Part shown: one piece after another, positions 1 through 7,706 of the stretch
How the letters are laid out: each line of letters starts with the position of its first letter
Numbering within the stretch: position 1 is the stretch's first letter
NCBI GenBank assembly: GCA_900079695.1
Contig: LT599022.1
Span: 2,920,530 to 2,984,529, forward strand
From: an uncultured Alphaproteobacteria bacterium
Lineage (GTDB): Bacteria > Pseudomonadota > Alphaproteobacteria > Rhodospirillales > Rhodospirillaceae
Length of the DNA: 64,000 nt
Direction: 5' to 3'
Program-made: the position numbers and the translations under genes
The notes under the pieces: model-generated
What the model was told of the DNA's origin: nothing
Databases searched by the model: none
The model's input: the letters and a program-made list of their open reading frames with translations, nothing else

Positions 1-219
1 GGGCAGAAGCGGCGGGTCTCGCTCACCCGCCTGGCGTTCGCGCGCGCGCCGCTGTGGCTGCTCGACGAACCCACCACCGCCCTCGACGCCGCCGGTCAGC
101 GGATCGTCTGGGAACTGATCGCCCTGCACCGGCGGCGCGGCGGCGCGGTGGTGGTCACCACCCATGCCAAGGGCACCGTCGAGGGGGCGAACGAACTCGT
201 CCTCGGGGAGGCGCGATGA
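1..219 (+). CDS. ccmA: CcmA, heme exporter ATP-binding protein (3' part only)
   Basis: The reading frame is open from base 1 and ends with TGA at 217-219, so only the last 72 residues are present. They hold the end of an ABC ATPase: the tail of the signature region (GQKRRVSL), the Walker B stretch LWLLDEPTTALD and the H-loop region around TTH. The family is assigned from these motifs plus the position directly before ccmB. CcmA with CcmB forms the ABC complex that drives heme release to CcmE during system I cytochrome c maturation. The stop overlaps the ccmB start by four bases (ATGA), implying translational coupling. Promoter and N-terminus lie outside the window. Confidence 0.93.
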   Translation, partial: GQKRRVSLTRLAFARAPLWLLDEPTTALDAAGQRIVWELIALHRRRGGAVVVTTHAKGTVEGANELVLGEAR

Positions 220-881
220 CGGCGTTCCTCGCGGTGCTGAGGCGCGATCTTCTGATCGCGGTGCGCGACGGCGCGGGCACCTGGACGGTGCTCGGCTTCT
301 TCGTCATCGCGGTGGCGGTGTTCCCGCTCGGGATCGGGCCGGAGCCGCAGGTGCTGGCGCGGGTCGCGCCCGGGGTGCTGTGGGCGATGGCGCTGCTCGC
401 GGCGCTGCTCTCGCTCGACACCCTGTTCGAGGCCGACTGGCGCGACGGCTCGCTCGAGGCGCTGGTGTCGGGCGACCTGCTGCCGGAACTGCTGGTGCTG
501 GCGAAGGCGCTCGCCCACTGGCTCGCCACCGGCCTGCCGCTCGCCGTCGCCGCGCCCGCGCTCGGGGTGTTCCTGCATCTGCCGGCGGAGTCGATGCCGG
601 TGCTGTTCGCGTCGCTGCTGCTCGGCACGCCGGTGCTGTCGCTGTTGGGGGCGGTGGGCGCGGCGCTCGCCCTCGGCGCGCGGCGGGCGACGGTGCTGCT
701 GGCGGTAATGGTGCTGCCGCTCGCCGCGCCGGTTCTGATTTTCGGCGCGGGGGCGGTCGAATCGGCGCAAACGGGGTTGGCGGTCGCGCCGTCGCTCCTC
801 ATCTTGGGGGGCGTGGCGCTGTGCGCCTTGGCGGTGTGTCCGGTGGCGGCCGCCGCGGCGTTGCGACAGGCGGTGGAGTAG
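216..881 (+). CDS. ccmB: CcmB, heme exporter membrane subunit
   Basis: This 221-residue, strongly hydrophobic protein opens MTAFLAVLRRDL and has about six predicted membrane segments, the usual size and layout for CcmB. It is the integral membrane partner of CcmA in the inner-membrane complex that releases holo-CcmE. The ATG at 216 lies inside the ccmA stop. A longer in-frame extension upstream is rejected because it would run antisense-like through ccmA. The stop at 879-881 abuts the ccmC ATG at 882 with no gap. The high alanine, leucine and valine content matches its neighbours, and nothing looks broken. Confidence 0.93.
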   Translation: MTAFLAVLRRDLLIAVRDGAGTWTVLGFFVIAVAVFPLGIGPEPQVLARVAPGVLWAMALLAALLSLDTLFEADWRDGSLEALVSGDLLPELLVLAKALAHWLATGLPLAVAAPALGVFLHLPAESMPVLFASLLLGTPVLSLLGAVGAALALGARRATVLLAVMVLPLAAPVLIFGAGAVESAQTGLAVAPSLLILGGVALCALAVCPVAAAAALRQAVE

Positions 882-1649
882 ATGGTGGCGCAGGCGCTGA
901 GGGCGGTTCACGAGACGATGCTGCGCGCCGCGCAGCCGGCCCGCTTCGTCGCCCTCGCGGGGACGCTGATCCCCTGGGTTGCGATCGCGGCGCTGGCGCT
1001 CCTCGCCGCCGGTCTGGCCGAGGCGCTGGCGCTTTCGCCGCCCGACTACCAGCAGGGCGAGACGGTGCGGATCATGTACGTCCACGTGCCCGCCGCGTGG
1101 ATGGGCCTGTTCGTCTACGCGCTGGTTGCGGGTCTCGGCGGCGCCGGGCTGATCGGCGGGCACCCGCTCGCCTTCGCCGCCGCGCGCGCCGCCGCGCCGC
1201 TGGGGGCGACGTTCACCGCCGTCTGCCTCGTCACCGGGGCGTTCTGGGGCAAGCCGATGTGGGGTGCGTGGTGGGTGTGGGACGCGCGGCTGACCTCGAT
1301 GCTGCTGCTGCTGTTCCTCTACTTCGGCCACATCGCCCTGTCCCGCGCCTTCGACGAGACCCGCCGCGGCGACAAGGCGGCGGCGGTGCTCGGGCTCGTC
1401 GGCTGCGTCAACCTGCCGGTGGTGAAGTTCTCGGTGGACTGGTGGAACACCCTGCATCAGCCCGCCAGCGTGATGAAGCTCGGCGGCCCGAGCATCGACC
1501 CCTCGATGCTGTGGCCGCTGCTGCTGATGGCGGGGGCGTTCAAGCTGACGTTCTTCGCCCTGTGGCTGGCCCGCACCCGCACCGAGGTGGTCGCGGCGCG
1601 GCTGCGCGCCGCCGCCGGGCGCGCCCGGTCCGAAGGAGCAATGCGATGA
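882..1649 (+). CDS. ccmC: CcmC, heme handling protein
   Basis: CcmC is 255 residues long with six hydrophobic segments. The family's tryptophan-rich WWD motif is plain ([13 protein letters not shown], about residues 127-139), flanked by conserved histidines (about residue 66, in the YVHVPAAW segment, and about 190, in the WNTLHQ segment). In the pathway CcmC places heme on the periplasmic histidine of CcmE. The start directly follows the ccmB stop, and the stop overlaps the ccmD ATG at 1646. Full length and motif set suggest an active protein. Confidence 0.95.
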   Translation: MVAQALRAVHETMLRAAQPARFVALAGTLIPWVAIAALALLAAGLAEALALSPPDYQQGETVRIMYVHVPAAWMGLFVYALVAGLGGAGLIGGHPLAFAAARAAAPLGATFTAVCLVTGAFWGKPMWGAWWVWDARLTSMLLLLFLYFGHIALSRAFDETRRGDKAAAVLGLVGCVNLPVVKFSVDWWNTLHQPASVMKLGGPSIDPSMLWPLLLMAGAFKLTFFALWLARTRTEVVAARLRAAAGRARSEGAMR

Positions 1650-1795
1650 CCCTGCACGGCCCCTACACCGCCTACGTGATCGGCGCCTATGCCGTGACCC
1701 TGCTGGCGCTCGGCGTCGCCGCGCTCGCGGCGTGGCGCGACTGGCGGCGGGCGCGCGCCGCCTGGGCGCGGATCGAGGGAGGGCGGCCGCGGTGA
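1646..1795 (+). CDS. ccmD: CcmD, small membrane protein of cytochrome c maturation
   Basis: This is a 49-residue protein ([17 protein letters not shown]...) with one membrane segment followed by an arginine-rich cytoplasmic tail. That is the typical CcmD design, which helps release holo-CcmE from the CcmABCD complex. Sequence conservation in the family is weak, so the call rests on size, topology, and place between ccmC and ccmE. It overlaps ccmC by four bases and the GTG start of ccmE by four bases. Confidence 0.88.
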   Translation: MTLHGPYTAYVIGAYAVTLLALGVAALAAWRDWRRARAAWARIEGGRPR

Positions 1796-2226
1796 CGCGC
1801 AGACGGCAACGGCTGGTCCTTCTCGGCGTCGGCGCGGCGGCGGTGGCGGTGGCGGCGGCGCTGGTGCTTTCGGCGCTCGGCGACAGCCTCACCTTCTTCT
1901 ACGGTCCCTCGCAGATCCTCGCGCGCGCCGATGCCGCCACCCACCGCGTGCGCCTCGGCGGCTTGGTCGAACCCGGTTCGGTGCGCCGCGACGGCGCGGT
2001 GGTGCGGTTCGTCGTCACCGACGGCGCGGCGAGCCTGCCGGTGCGCTATGCGGGGGTGCTGCCCGATCTCTTCCGCGAGGGGCAGGGGGTGGTCGCCGAG
2101 GGGCGGATGACGCCCGACGGCGGCTTCGTCGCCGAAACCGTGCTCGCCAAGCACGACGAAAAGTACATGCCGCCGGACGTCGCCAAGGTTCTCCGCGAGA
2201 ACGGCGAATGGCGGCCCGCGCAATGA
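1792..2226 (+). CDS. ccmE: CcmE, periplasmic heme chaperone
   Basis: CcmE has 144 residues from a GTG start that overlaps the ccmD stop. An N-terminal membrane anchor (about residues 8-29) is followed by an OB-fold domain. The heme-attachment motif is intact: [13 protein letters not shown] places the covalent heme histidine at about residue 121 and the axial tyrosine at about 125. An in-frame ATG at 1732 would lengthen the protein into ccmD and lacks support; the GTG fits the telescoped pattern of the operon. CcmE receives heme from CcmC and hands it to the CcmF/CcmH ligase. Confidence 0.94.
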   Translation: MTRRRQRLVLLGVGAAAVAVAAALVLSALGDSLTFFYGPSQILARADAATHRVRLGGLVEPGSVRRDGAVVRFVVTDGAASLPVRYAGVLPDLFREGQGVVAEGRMTPDGGFVAETVLAKHDEKYMPPDVAKVLRENGEWRPAQ

Positions 2227-4097
2227 GCGTCGAGGCGGGTCTGTTCGCGGTGATTCTCGCGGGCGTGCTAGCGCTGCTCCAGGCGCTCGCGCTGCCCGCC
2301 GCGCGGCTGGCCGGGAGGCCCGCGCTCGCGGCGGCGATTCCGGCGTTCGCGGCGGCGCAGGCGCTCGCGATGCTGGGAGCGATGGCGGCGCTGATCCACG
2401 CCTTCGTGGTCTCCGATTTTTCCGTGCGCGTGGTGTTCGAGAATTCCCACACCGCCAAGCCGATGCTCTACAAGGTCGCCGCCGCATGGGGCCATCACGA
2501 GGGCTCGCTGCTGCTGTGGGCGATGCTGCTGTCGCTGTTCGGCGGCCTCACCGCGTTCTGGCGGCAGGGTCTGCCCGCGGCGATGCGACTCCGGGTGTTG
2601 GCGGTGCAGGGCGGGCTGAGCTTCGGCGTGCTCGCGTTCGTGGTGCTCACCTCCAATCCGTTCGACCGCCTGCTGCCCGCGCCGTTCGAGGGGCGCGGCC
2701 TCAATCCGCTGCTTCAGGACCCCGGTCTCGCCTTCCATCCGCCGCTGCTCTACGTCGGCTCGGTCGGCGTGTCGGTGGCGTTCGCCTTCGCCATCGCCGC
2801 CCTGTGGCGGGGCGAGCTGGGGCCGGGTTGGGCGCGCGCGGTGCGGTTCTGGACCCTGGTGGCGTGGGTGTTCCTCACCGCCGGGATCGCCCTCGGCGCG
2901 GCGTGGGCCTACGCCGAGCTCGGCTGGGGCGGCTGGTGGTTCTGGGACCCGGTGGAGAACTCGGCGCTGATGCCCTGGCTCACCGCCACCGCGCTGATCC
3001 ACGCGGTGCGCGGCGTCGAGCGGAAGGGCGGCGTCGAGGGCTGGGTGGTGCTGCTGGCGATCCTCGGCTTCGGCTTTTCGCTGCTCGGGATGTTCCTGGT
3101 GCGCTCGGGCGTGCTCACCTCGGTCCACGCCTTCGCCGCCGACCCGCTGCGCGGCGTGTTCATCCTCGCGCTGTTCGCGGCGATCGAGGGCGGCGCGCTG
3201 GTCCTTTACGCCCTGCGCGGCCACCGCCTGCGCTCGCACGTGGCGTTCGCACCGGTCTCGCGCGACGGCGCGTTGCTGCTCAACACCGTGCTGCTGCTGG
3301 TCGCCACCGGGGTGGTGCTGTTCGGCACCGTCTATCCGCTGCTGGCGGAATCCCTCGGCCTCGGGCGGATCTCGGTGGGCGCGCCGTTCTTCGACGCGAC
3401 GGTGATGCCGCTGATGGTGCCGGTGGTGGTGCTGATGACCTTCGGCCCGATGATGAGGGCGGGGCGCGACGATCTGAAACGCCTCGCGCCGCGCCTCGCG
3501 GTCATCGCCGCCGCCGCCGCCGTCGGCGCGGGCGTGGGGGCGATCTGGACCTGGAAGGCGGCGGTCGGCTTCGGCCTCGCCGCAGCGGTCGCCGCCGGAG
3601 TGGCGCTGACGCTGGCGGGGCGGCGGCCGACCCGCCGCAGCCTCGGCATGGCGATCGCGCATCTCGGCTTCGCGGTGGCGCTGGCGGGCATCACCGGCGG
3701 CAGCCAGCTCGCCGACGAGGCGATCGCGCGGCTGCCGGTGGGCGGCAGCGTCGCGGCGGGAGGCGACACCTTCACCCTGTCCGAGTTGCGCGAGGTGCCC
3801 GGCCCCAACTACATCGCCACGCGCGGGCGCGTCACCGCGGAGGGGGTCGATCTCGCGCCCGAGATCCGCGCCTACGAAACCCCGCCGCAGACGACCACCG
3901 AGGCGGCGATCCGCTCGACCGTCCTCGGCGATACCTACGCGGTGATCGGCGATCCCGCGCCCGAGGGCACGGTGGTGCGGGTGTTCCTGAAGCCGCTGCT
4001 GCCGTGGCTGTGGGCGGGCGCGGCGATGATGTCGCTCGGCGGCGGCCTCGCGCTCACCGCCCGCGCCGCCGTCGGCCGCCGCCGGAGGGAGGGATGA
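2223..4097 (+). CDS. ccmF: CcmF, cytochrome c heme lyase subunit
   Basis: This 624-residue polytopic protein carries the diagnostic WWD motif ([19 protein letters not shown], about residues 238-256) and heme-ligand histidines in neighbouring loops. CcmF reduces and attaches heme from CcmE to the CXXCH motif of apocytochromes, together with CcmH and CcmG. ATG 2223 is chosen because it overlaps the ccmE stop; an ATG five codons upstream is also in frame. The length is close to the usual 640-660. The protein ends at 4097 within the overlapping start of ccmG. Confidence 0.95.
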   Translation: MSVEAGLFAVILAGVLALLQALALPAARLAGRPALAAAIPAFAAAQALAMLGAMAALIHAFVVSDFSVRVVFENSHTAKPMLYKVAAAWGHHEGSLLLWAMLLSLFGGLTAFWRQGLPAAMRLRVLAVQGGLSFGVLAFVVLTSNPFDRLLPAPFEGRGLNPLLQDPGLAFHPPLLYVGSVGVSVAFAFAIAALWRGELGPGWARAVRFWTLVAWVFLTAGIALGAAWAYAELGWGGWWFWDPVENSALMPWLTATALIHAVRGVERKGGVEGWVVLLAILGFGFSLLGMFLVRSGVLTSVHAFAADPLRGVFILALFAAIEGGALVLYALRGHRLRSHVAFAPVSRDGALLLNTVLLLVATGVVLFGTVYPLLAESLGLGRISVGAPFFDATVMPLMVPVVVLMTFGPMMRAGRDDLKRLAPRLAVIAAAAAVGAGVGAIWTWKAAVGFGLAAAVAAGVALTLAGRRPTRRSLGMAIAHLGFAVALAGITGGSQLADEAIARLPVGGSVAAGGDTFTLSELREVPGPNYIATRGRVTAEGVDLAPEIRAYETPPQTTTEAAIRSTVLGDTYAVIGDPAPEGTVVRVFLKPLLPWLWAGAAMMSLGGGLALTARAAVGRRRREG

Positions 4098-4612
4098 TGC
4101 GCGCAAAGCTCTGGCTGCCGCTCGCCGGGTTCGCGGTGCTGCTCGCCGTCGTCGGCCTGCGCATCGGCAAGACCGAGGCGCCGCTGCCGTCGCCGCTGCT
4201 GGGCAAGCCGTTGCCCGCGTTCGCGCTGCCGTTGCTGGAGGGCGACGGCACCCTGTCGAGCGCCGATCTCAAGGGGCGCGCGGTTCTGGTCAACGTCTTC
4301 GGCTCGTGGTGCGTCGCCTGCGTCGAGGAGCATCCGGTGCTGCTGGAGGCGGCGAAGACCGCCGAAATCGTCGGCATCGCCTGGCGCGACAAGCCGGAGG
4401 CCACGCGCGCGTGGCTGGCGAAGCGCGGCAATCCCTACCGCGCCGTCGGTCTCGATCCGGACAGCCGCGCGGCGCTCAATCTCGGCGTCACCGGCGCGCC
4501 GGAGACCTTCGTCGTCGCCCCCGACGGCCGCGTCGCCTACAAGCTGACCGGAGTGATGACGCCGGAGATCTGGCGCGAGCGCATCCGGCCGCTGCTGGAG
4601 ACGCTGAAATGA
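4094..4612 (+). CDS. ccmG: CcmG/DsbE, thiol:disulfide interchange protein
   Basis: CcmG here is a 172-residue, membrane-anchored thioredoxin-fold protein with an N-terminal anchor (about residues 8-22). The active site is GSWCVACVEEH, cysteines 73 and 76. It keeps the apocytochrome cysteines reduced for heme ligation. The CxxC has Val-Ala in the middle, whereas I would expect a proline before the second cysteine (WCVPC or WCPTC), so its redox potential may differ. Two adjacent ATG codons (4094 and 4097) are possible starts; the first overlaps the ccmF stop. The ccmH ATG overlaps its stop. Confidence 0.93.
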   Translation: MMRAKLWLPLAGFAVLLAVVGLRIGKTEAPLPSPLLGKPLPAFALPLLEGDGTLSSADLKGRAVLVNVFGSWCVACVEEHPVLLEAAKTAEIVGIAWRDKPEATRAWLAKRGNPYRAVGLDPDSRAALNLGVTGAPETFVVAPDGRVAYKLTGVMTPEIWRERIRPLLETLK

Positions 4613-5631
4613 TCCGCGCCGCGTTCCTGGCCCTGGCGCTGGCACTCGCGGCGGGTCCGGCGCACGCGTTCGACCCGGCGGAAACGCTCGCCGACCCGGT
4701 TCTGGAAACCCGCGCCCGCGCGATCGGCGAGGAGCTGCGCTGCGTCGTCTGCCAGAACCAGTCGATCGAGGAGTCGAACGCCGATCTCGCCCGGGCGATG
4801 CGCACCCTGGTGCGCGAGCGCCTTGCCGCGGGGGATTCCGATACCGAGGTGATTTCCGCCCTCGAAGCGCGCTACGGCGATTTCATTCGCCTGATGCCGC
4901 CGCTCAAGGCGACCACCGCGTTGCTGTGGGCGGCGCCGCTGCTCCTCCTCGGCGCGGGCGTGCTGGCGTGGCGGCGCGCCTTCCGCGATCGCGCCGCCGG
5001 TGCGGCCGAGGCCGCGCCGACTCCCGTCGAGATCCAGGAGCCCCGTCCCGGCCTTGCGGTTCTCGCGGGTGGCGGCGCGGCGGCGCTGGCGCTGGCGGCG
5101 CTGGTCTACGCCGGGCTCGGGCATCCCGGCGTCGCGGATCAGCCGATCCGCCCGCGCCTCGCCGAGCGCCTCGGCGTGTCCGAGGCGGCGATCGACGAGA
5201 TGCAGGCGATGACCGCCGAGATCGAGGCGCGCCTGCAGACCCACCCGGACGACGCACGCGGCTGGCTGATGCTGGGCCGTGCCGACCGCTATCTCGGCCG
5301 CCATGCCGAGGCCGCCGCGGCGCTGCGCCGCGCCGCCGCGCTCGGCGAGGCCGACGCCGAAACGCTCGCCGATCTCGGCGAGAGCCTCGCGATCCGCGAC
5401 CGCCGCGTCGGCGACGAGGCTGCGGCGGCGCTCCGGCGGGCGCGCGAGCTCGATCCGGCGCAGCCGCGGGCGATCTTCTACCTCGGTGTCGCCCGCGCCG
5501 AGGCGGGCGATCTCGCGGCCGCGGCAAAGCTCTGGCGCGAGGGTGCAGCGTTGCAACCGGCAGAGTCGCCCTGGCGTCGGCGGCTTCTCGCACAGGCCGA
5601 GCGGGCCGAAGCCGCGCATGCCGAACCTTGA
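4609..5631 (+). CDS. ccmH: CcmH fused to a CcmI-like TPR domain
   Basis: This 340-residue protein joins two functions. Residues 1-125 are CcmH: signal peptide, the motif LRCVVCQNQ (cysteines 45 and 48) that reduces apocytochrome thiols, then a membrane segment at about 105-122. After a short linker a second membrane segment (about 147-170) leads into helical TPR-like repeats (about 205-335, with ARGWLMLGRADRYLGR and ARAIFYLGVARAEAG-like units). These resemble the periplasmic half of CcmI/CycH, which holds apocytochrome. No separate ccmI is present in the window. The ATG overlaps the ccmG stop. It closes the operon. Confidence 0.92.
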   Translation: MIRAAFLALALALAAGPAHAFDPAETLADPVLETRARAIGEELRCVVCQNQSIEESNADLARAMRTLVRERLAAGDSDTEVISALEARYGDFIRLMPPLKATTALLWAAPLLLLGAGVLAWRRAFRDRAAGAAEAAPTPVEIQEPRPGLAVLAGGGAAALALAALVYAGLGHPGVADQPIRPRLAERLGVSEAAIDEMQAMTAEIEARLQTHPDDARGWLMLGRADRYLGRHAEAAAALRRAAALGEADAETLADLGESLAIRDRRVGDEAAAALRRARELDPAQPRAIFYLGVARAEAGDLAAAAKLWREGAALQPAESPWRRRLLAQAERAEAAHAEP

Positions 5632-5704
5632 CCTTCGCCGCCGTCGGTGCATGTCTTGGGGGGCGGGCGCATCCCGCGGCAGCGACGGCATCGGAGATCG
5701 AACC

Positions 5705-6310
5705 ATGGCACTCGGCAATACCAAAGACACCTACGGCTGCGTCAGCCGCGCGATCCACTGGCTGACGGTGGCGCTGCTGATCGGCGCGTTCACTCTCGCC
5801 TGGACCGACGTGATCGGTATCCACAAGTCGGTGGGTGTGGCGATTCTCGGGGTGGCGCTGGCTCGTATCGCCTGGACCGCGATCCAGCCCGGCGTCGGTG
5901 CGCTCGGCAACCTGCCGCGCTGGCAGCACGTCGCCGCCAAGGCGACGCACGGCCTGCTGCTGCTGTGGCTGGCGGCGATGCCGCTTACCGGCTGGGCGAT
6001 GTCGTCGGCGTTCGGACGGCCGGTGTCGTTCTTCGGCCTGTTCTCCCTGCCGATGCTGACCGATCCGGACCGCGCCCTCGGCCGACAGCTCCACGAGGTC
6101 CACGAGACCCTCGCCTCCGTCGGTCTCGCCCTGATCGCCCTCCATGTCGCGGCGGCGTTGTGGCATCATTTCGTCGTCAAGGATGCGACGCTCGCGCGGA
6201 TGCTGCCCTGCCGTCTCGCCAATTGCGCGTGCGGCGGTGCGCCGCGCGCGGTGGGGGCGGACGTTCCCCGCCGCGACGGCGATGCCGGCGGCTGCTGCGG
6301 CGGGCGCTGA
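5705..6310 (+). CDS. Cytochrome b561 family membrane protein with a cysteine-rich tail
   Basis: This 201-residue protein has four predicted membrane helices. Histidines suited to b-heme ligation sit in the helices (RAIHWLTVALL, IGIHKSVG, KATHGLLLLW, ALHVAAALWHHFV), matching the bacterial b561/Ni-Fe-hydrogenase cytochrome b fold. Such proteins move electrons across the inner membrane, for example from quinol to a superoxide- or periplasm-facing acceptor. The last 30 residues are unusual: five cysteines in CRLANCACGG and GGCCGG blocks, looking like a metal- or thiol-reactive tail. A GGAG-like ribosome site lies 8-9 bases before the ATG. It follows ccmH by 73 bp and may be co-transcribed. The electron partner is not visible. 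Confidence 0.85.
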   Translation: MALGNTKDTYGCVSRAIHWLTVALLIGAFTLAWTDVIGIHKSVGVAILGVALARIAWTAIQPGVGALGNLPRWQHVAAKATHGLLLLWLAAMPLTGWAMSSAFGRPVSFFGLFSLPMLTDPDRALGRQLHEVHETLASVGLALIALHVAAALWHHFVVKDATLARMLPCRLANCACGGAPRAVGADVPRRDGDAGGCCGGR

Positions 6311-6382
6311 CGGAATCGTACAAGATCGGGCCTCCGGAGCGGTGCGAGACTGCGGTATCGTCATCACAGGAGGCCCGACGCC

Positions 6383-6745
6383 ATGACTGCCGCCTTTCCC
6401 GAACCCGATCCCTTTGCTCCGCCCGCCGCCGCCGCGTGGCAGCCTCATCCCCGGTTTCCCGGCGTCGCGATGCGCCTGCTGCTCGGCGGGACCGCGACGG
6501 GCGGCGCGTTCAGTCAGCACGAGGTGCGCGTCGACGCGGGTCGCGAGATCGGCCTCCACACCCATCCCGGCGCCTGGGAAAGCCATGTGGTGCTGACCGG
6601 TCGCGGGCGTGTCGAAATTGCCGGAGAGGTGCGGGACTACGCTCCGGGAACCACCGCCGCGATGCCGCCCGACGTTCTCCACCGGGTGTGCGCCGACGGC
6701 GAGGCGTTGTATATTCTCGCGACGTTCGTGCCCGCGCTGGGATGA
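6383..6745 (+). CDS. Small cupin-domain protein
   Basis: This is a single-domain cupin of 120 residues. The first cupin motif is visible as GLHTHPGAWESHVVLTGRG (about residues 54-72), giving two histidines, a glutamate-like acid and a third histidine for metal binding. The second motif is around PPDVLHRV. Such proteins are small metal-dependent enzymes or sensors, and no substrate can be inferred. A strong ribosome site (AGGAGG) precedes the ATG. The stop is 19 bp before an AraC-type gene whose N-terminus also looks cupin-like, suggesting a regulator and target pair. Confidence 0.8.
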   Translation: MTAAFPEPDPFAPPAAAAWQPHPRFPGVAMRLLLGGTATGGAFSQHEVRVDAGREIGLHTHPGAWESHVVLTGRGRVEIAGEVRDYAPGTTAAMPPDVLHRVCADGEALYILATFVPALG

Positions 6746-6764
6746 TGTCGTCGGAACCATCGAA

Positions 6765-7406
6765 ATGAGCGGTCGACCGCGCCGAGCGGCGCAGTGGTGG
6801 CCTCTGCCGTCGGGGTGCACGGTCTGCCGCGCGGAAGGGCGCGCGGTGGCCCGACACGCCCATCGCTCCCACGTTGCCACCGTCGCAGTGGCGGGAGCGC
6901 GGGAGATTCTCTTCGGCAGCGCATCCGTGACGCTCGCACCCGGCGCGGTGCTGCTGATTCCCGCAGGAATGGGGCATGCCACCGCGGCGGGCGGTCTCGC
7001 CGTGTCGCTGTCGATGCCGCGGGCGTGCCTGCCCGGTCTTACCCAGGCTGAGATCGTTGCCGACTCCGCACTTGCGGAGGCGGTTGCGGCACTTGCCTCC
7101 GCGCCGGTTTCTTTCGCCCGCCTGGATGCGGTGGTGGCCGCGCTGCGTCGCCGCACCGTCGGCGGGATGGTTCCGACAGGCTTTCGTCTGCCGCCGACCG
7201 CCGAGCGGATGCAGGCGCAGGTCCGCGACGCCTGTCGCCGCATCGGCGAGGGGGTTCCGCTGGCCGATGCGGCGGTCGAGTCCGGATTCTACGACCAGAG
7301 TCAAATGACGCGCCAGTTCCTGAGGGTTCTGGGCATGACGCCTGGCGATTACCGCAGCGGTTGGCCCGCCGCGCGGCGGGTCGAGCCGGGGCCGGACCGC
7401 CGGTAG
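6765..7406 (+). CDS. AraC-family transcriptional regulator with N-terminal cupin-like sensor
   Basis: The 213-residue protein has an N-terminal beta-rich part (RHAHRSHVATVAVAG, histidines typical of the AraC/cupin ligand pocket, residues about 25-90). The C-terminal helix-turn-helix region includes the second AraC helix pair, ESGFYDQSQMTRQF-LRVLGMTPGDYR. The first helix-turn-helix (about residues 140-170) is degenerate but recognisable. I chose ATG 6765; an upstream extension would run into the preceding cupin gene. It probably controls the cupin and b561 genes just upstream, though ligand and operator are unknown. Confidence 0.82.
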   Translation: MSGRPRRAAQWWPLPSGCTVCRAEGRAVARHAHRSHVATVAVAGAREILFGSASVTLAPGAVLLIPAGMGHATAAGGLAVSLSMPRACLPGLTQAEIVADSALAEAVAALASAPVSFARLDAVVAALRRRTVGGMVPTGFRLPPTAERMQAQVRDACRRIGEGVPLADAAVESGFYDQSQMTRQFLRVLGMTPGDYRSGWPAARRVEPGPDRR

Positions 7407-7706
7407 AGGGCGTCTCGGTTCGGGGCGCACATTCCACTTTTACTGGCGCGACTCGATTCGCGTGCCCCCTCGCGAGTCGCGGAATCGTGATTCACATCAC
7501 ACAACCGCAAGGTTTATAATGGATAGAAAATATTTCTAGTGGTTGCTCAACGGGCTAGGGCATCTCTACGTAAGCGCGTATGTTGTGAGGCGAATTTCGC
7601 GGTTGAGGTTGTACGCGAACGTCCTACCATGGTCGTGAACCCGAGAGAGATGGGATCGGACAGTAGGCAACAACAAAAAGAAAAATCGTTCTGCGGAGGG
7701 ATCGCC
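7407..7706 (+). other. Intergenic region with the chemoreceptor leader
   Basis: Three hundred bases without a convincing gene. It contains an 8-bp inverted repeat (GCGACTCG at 7448-7455 and its complement at 7473-7480) that could end the AraC transcript, though no T run follows. A sigma-70-like promoter at 7491-7520 comes next, then about 180 bases of comparatively AT-rich leader before the GTG of the chemoreceptor. The leader holds in-frame upstream ATG codons (for example at 7629) but none has a ribosome site as good as the one before 7707. Confidence 0.7.
7491..7520 (+). promoter_or_regulatory. Candidate sigma-70 promoter of the chemoreceptor gene
   Basis: TTCACA at 7491-7496 (five of six bases of TTGACA) is followed after 18 bp by a perfect TATAAT at 7515-7520. 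A perfect -10 box is notable in such GC-rich DNA. Transcription would begin near 7527 and leave a leader of about 180 nt. Confidence 0.65.

Noticed and set aside
96-1892. Long minus-strand frame opposite ccmABCDE
   Set aside because: It has arginine/proline/alanine-rich low-complexity composition and no ribosome site; the plus strand carries the intact ccm genes.
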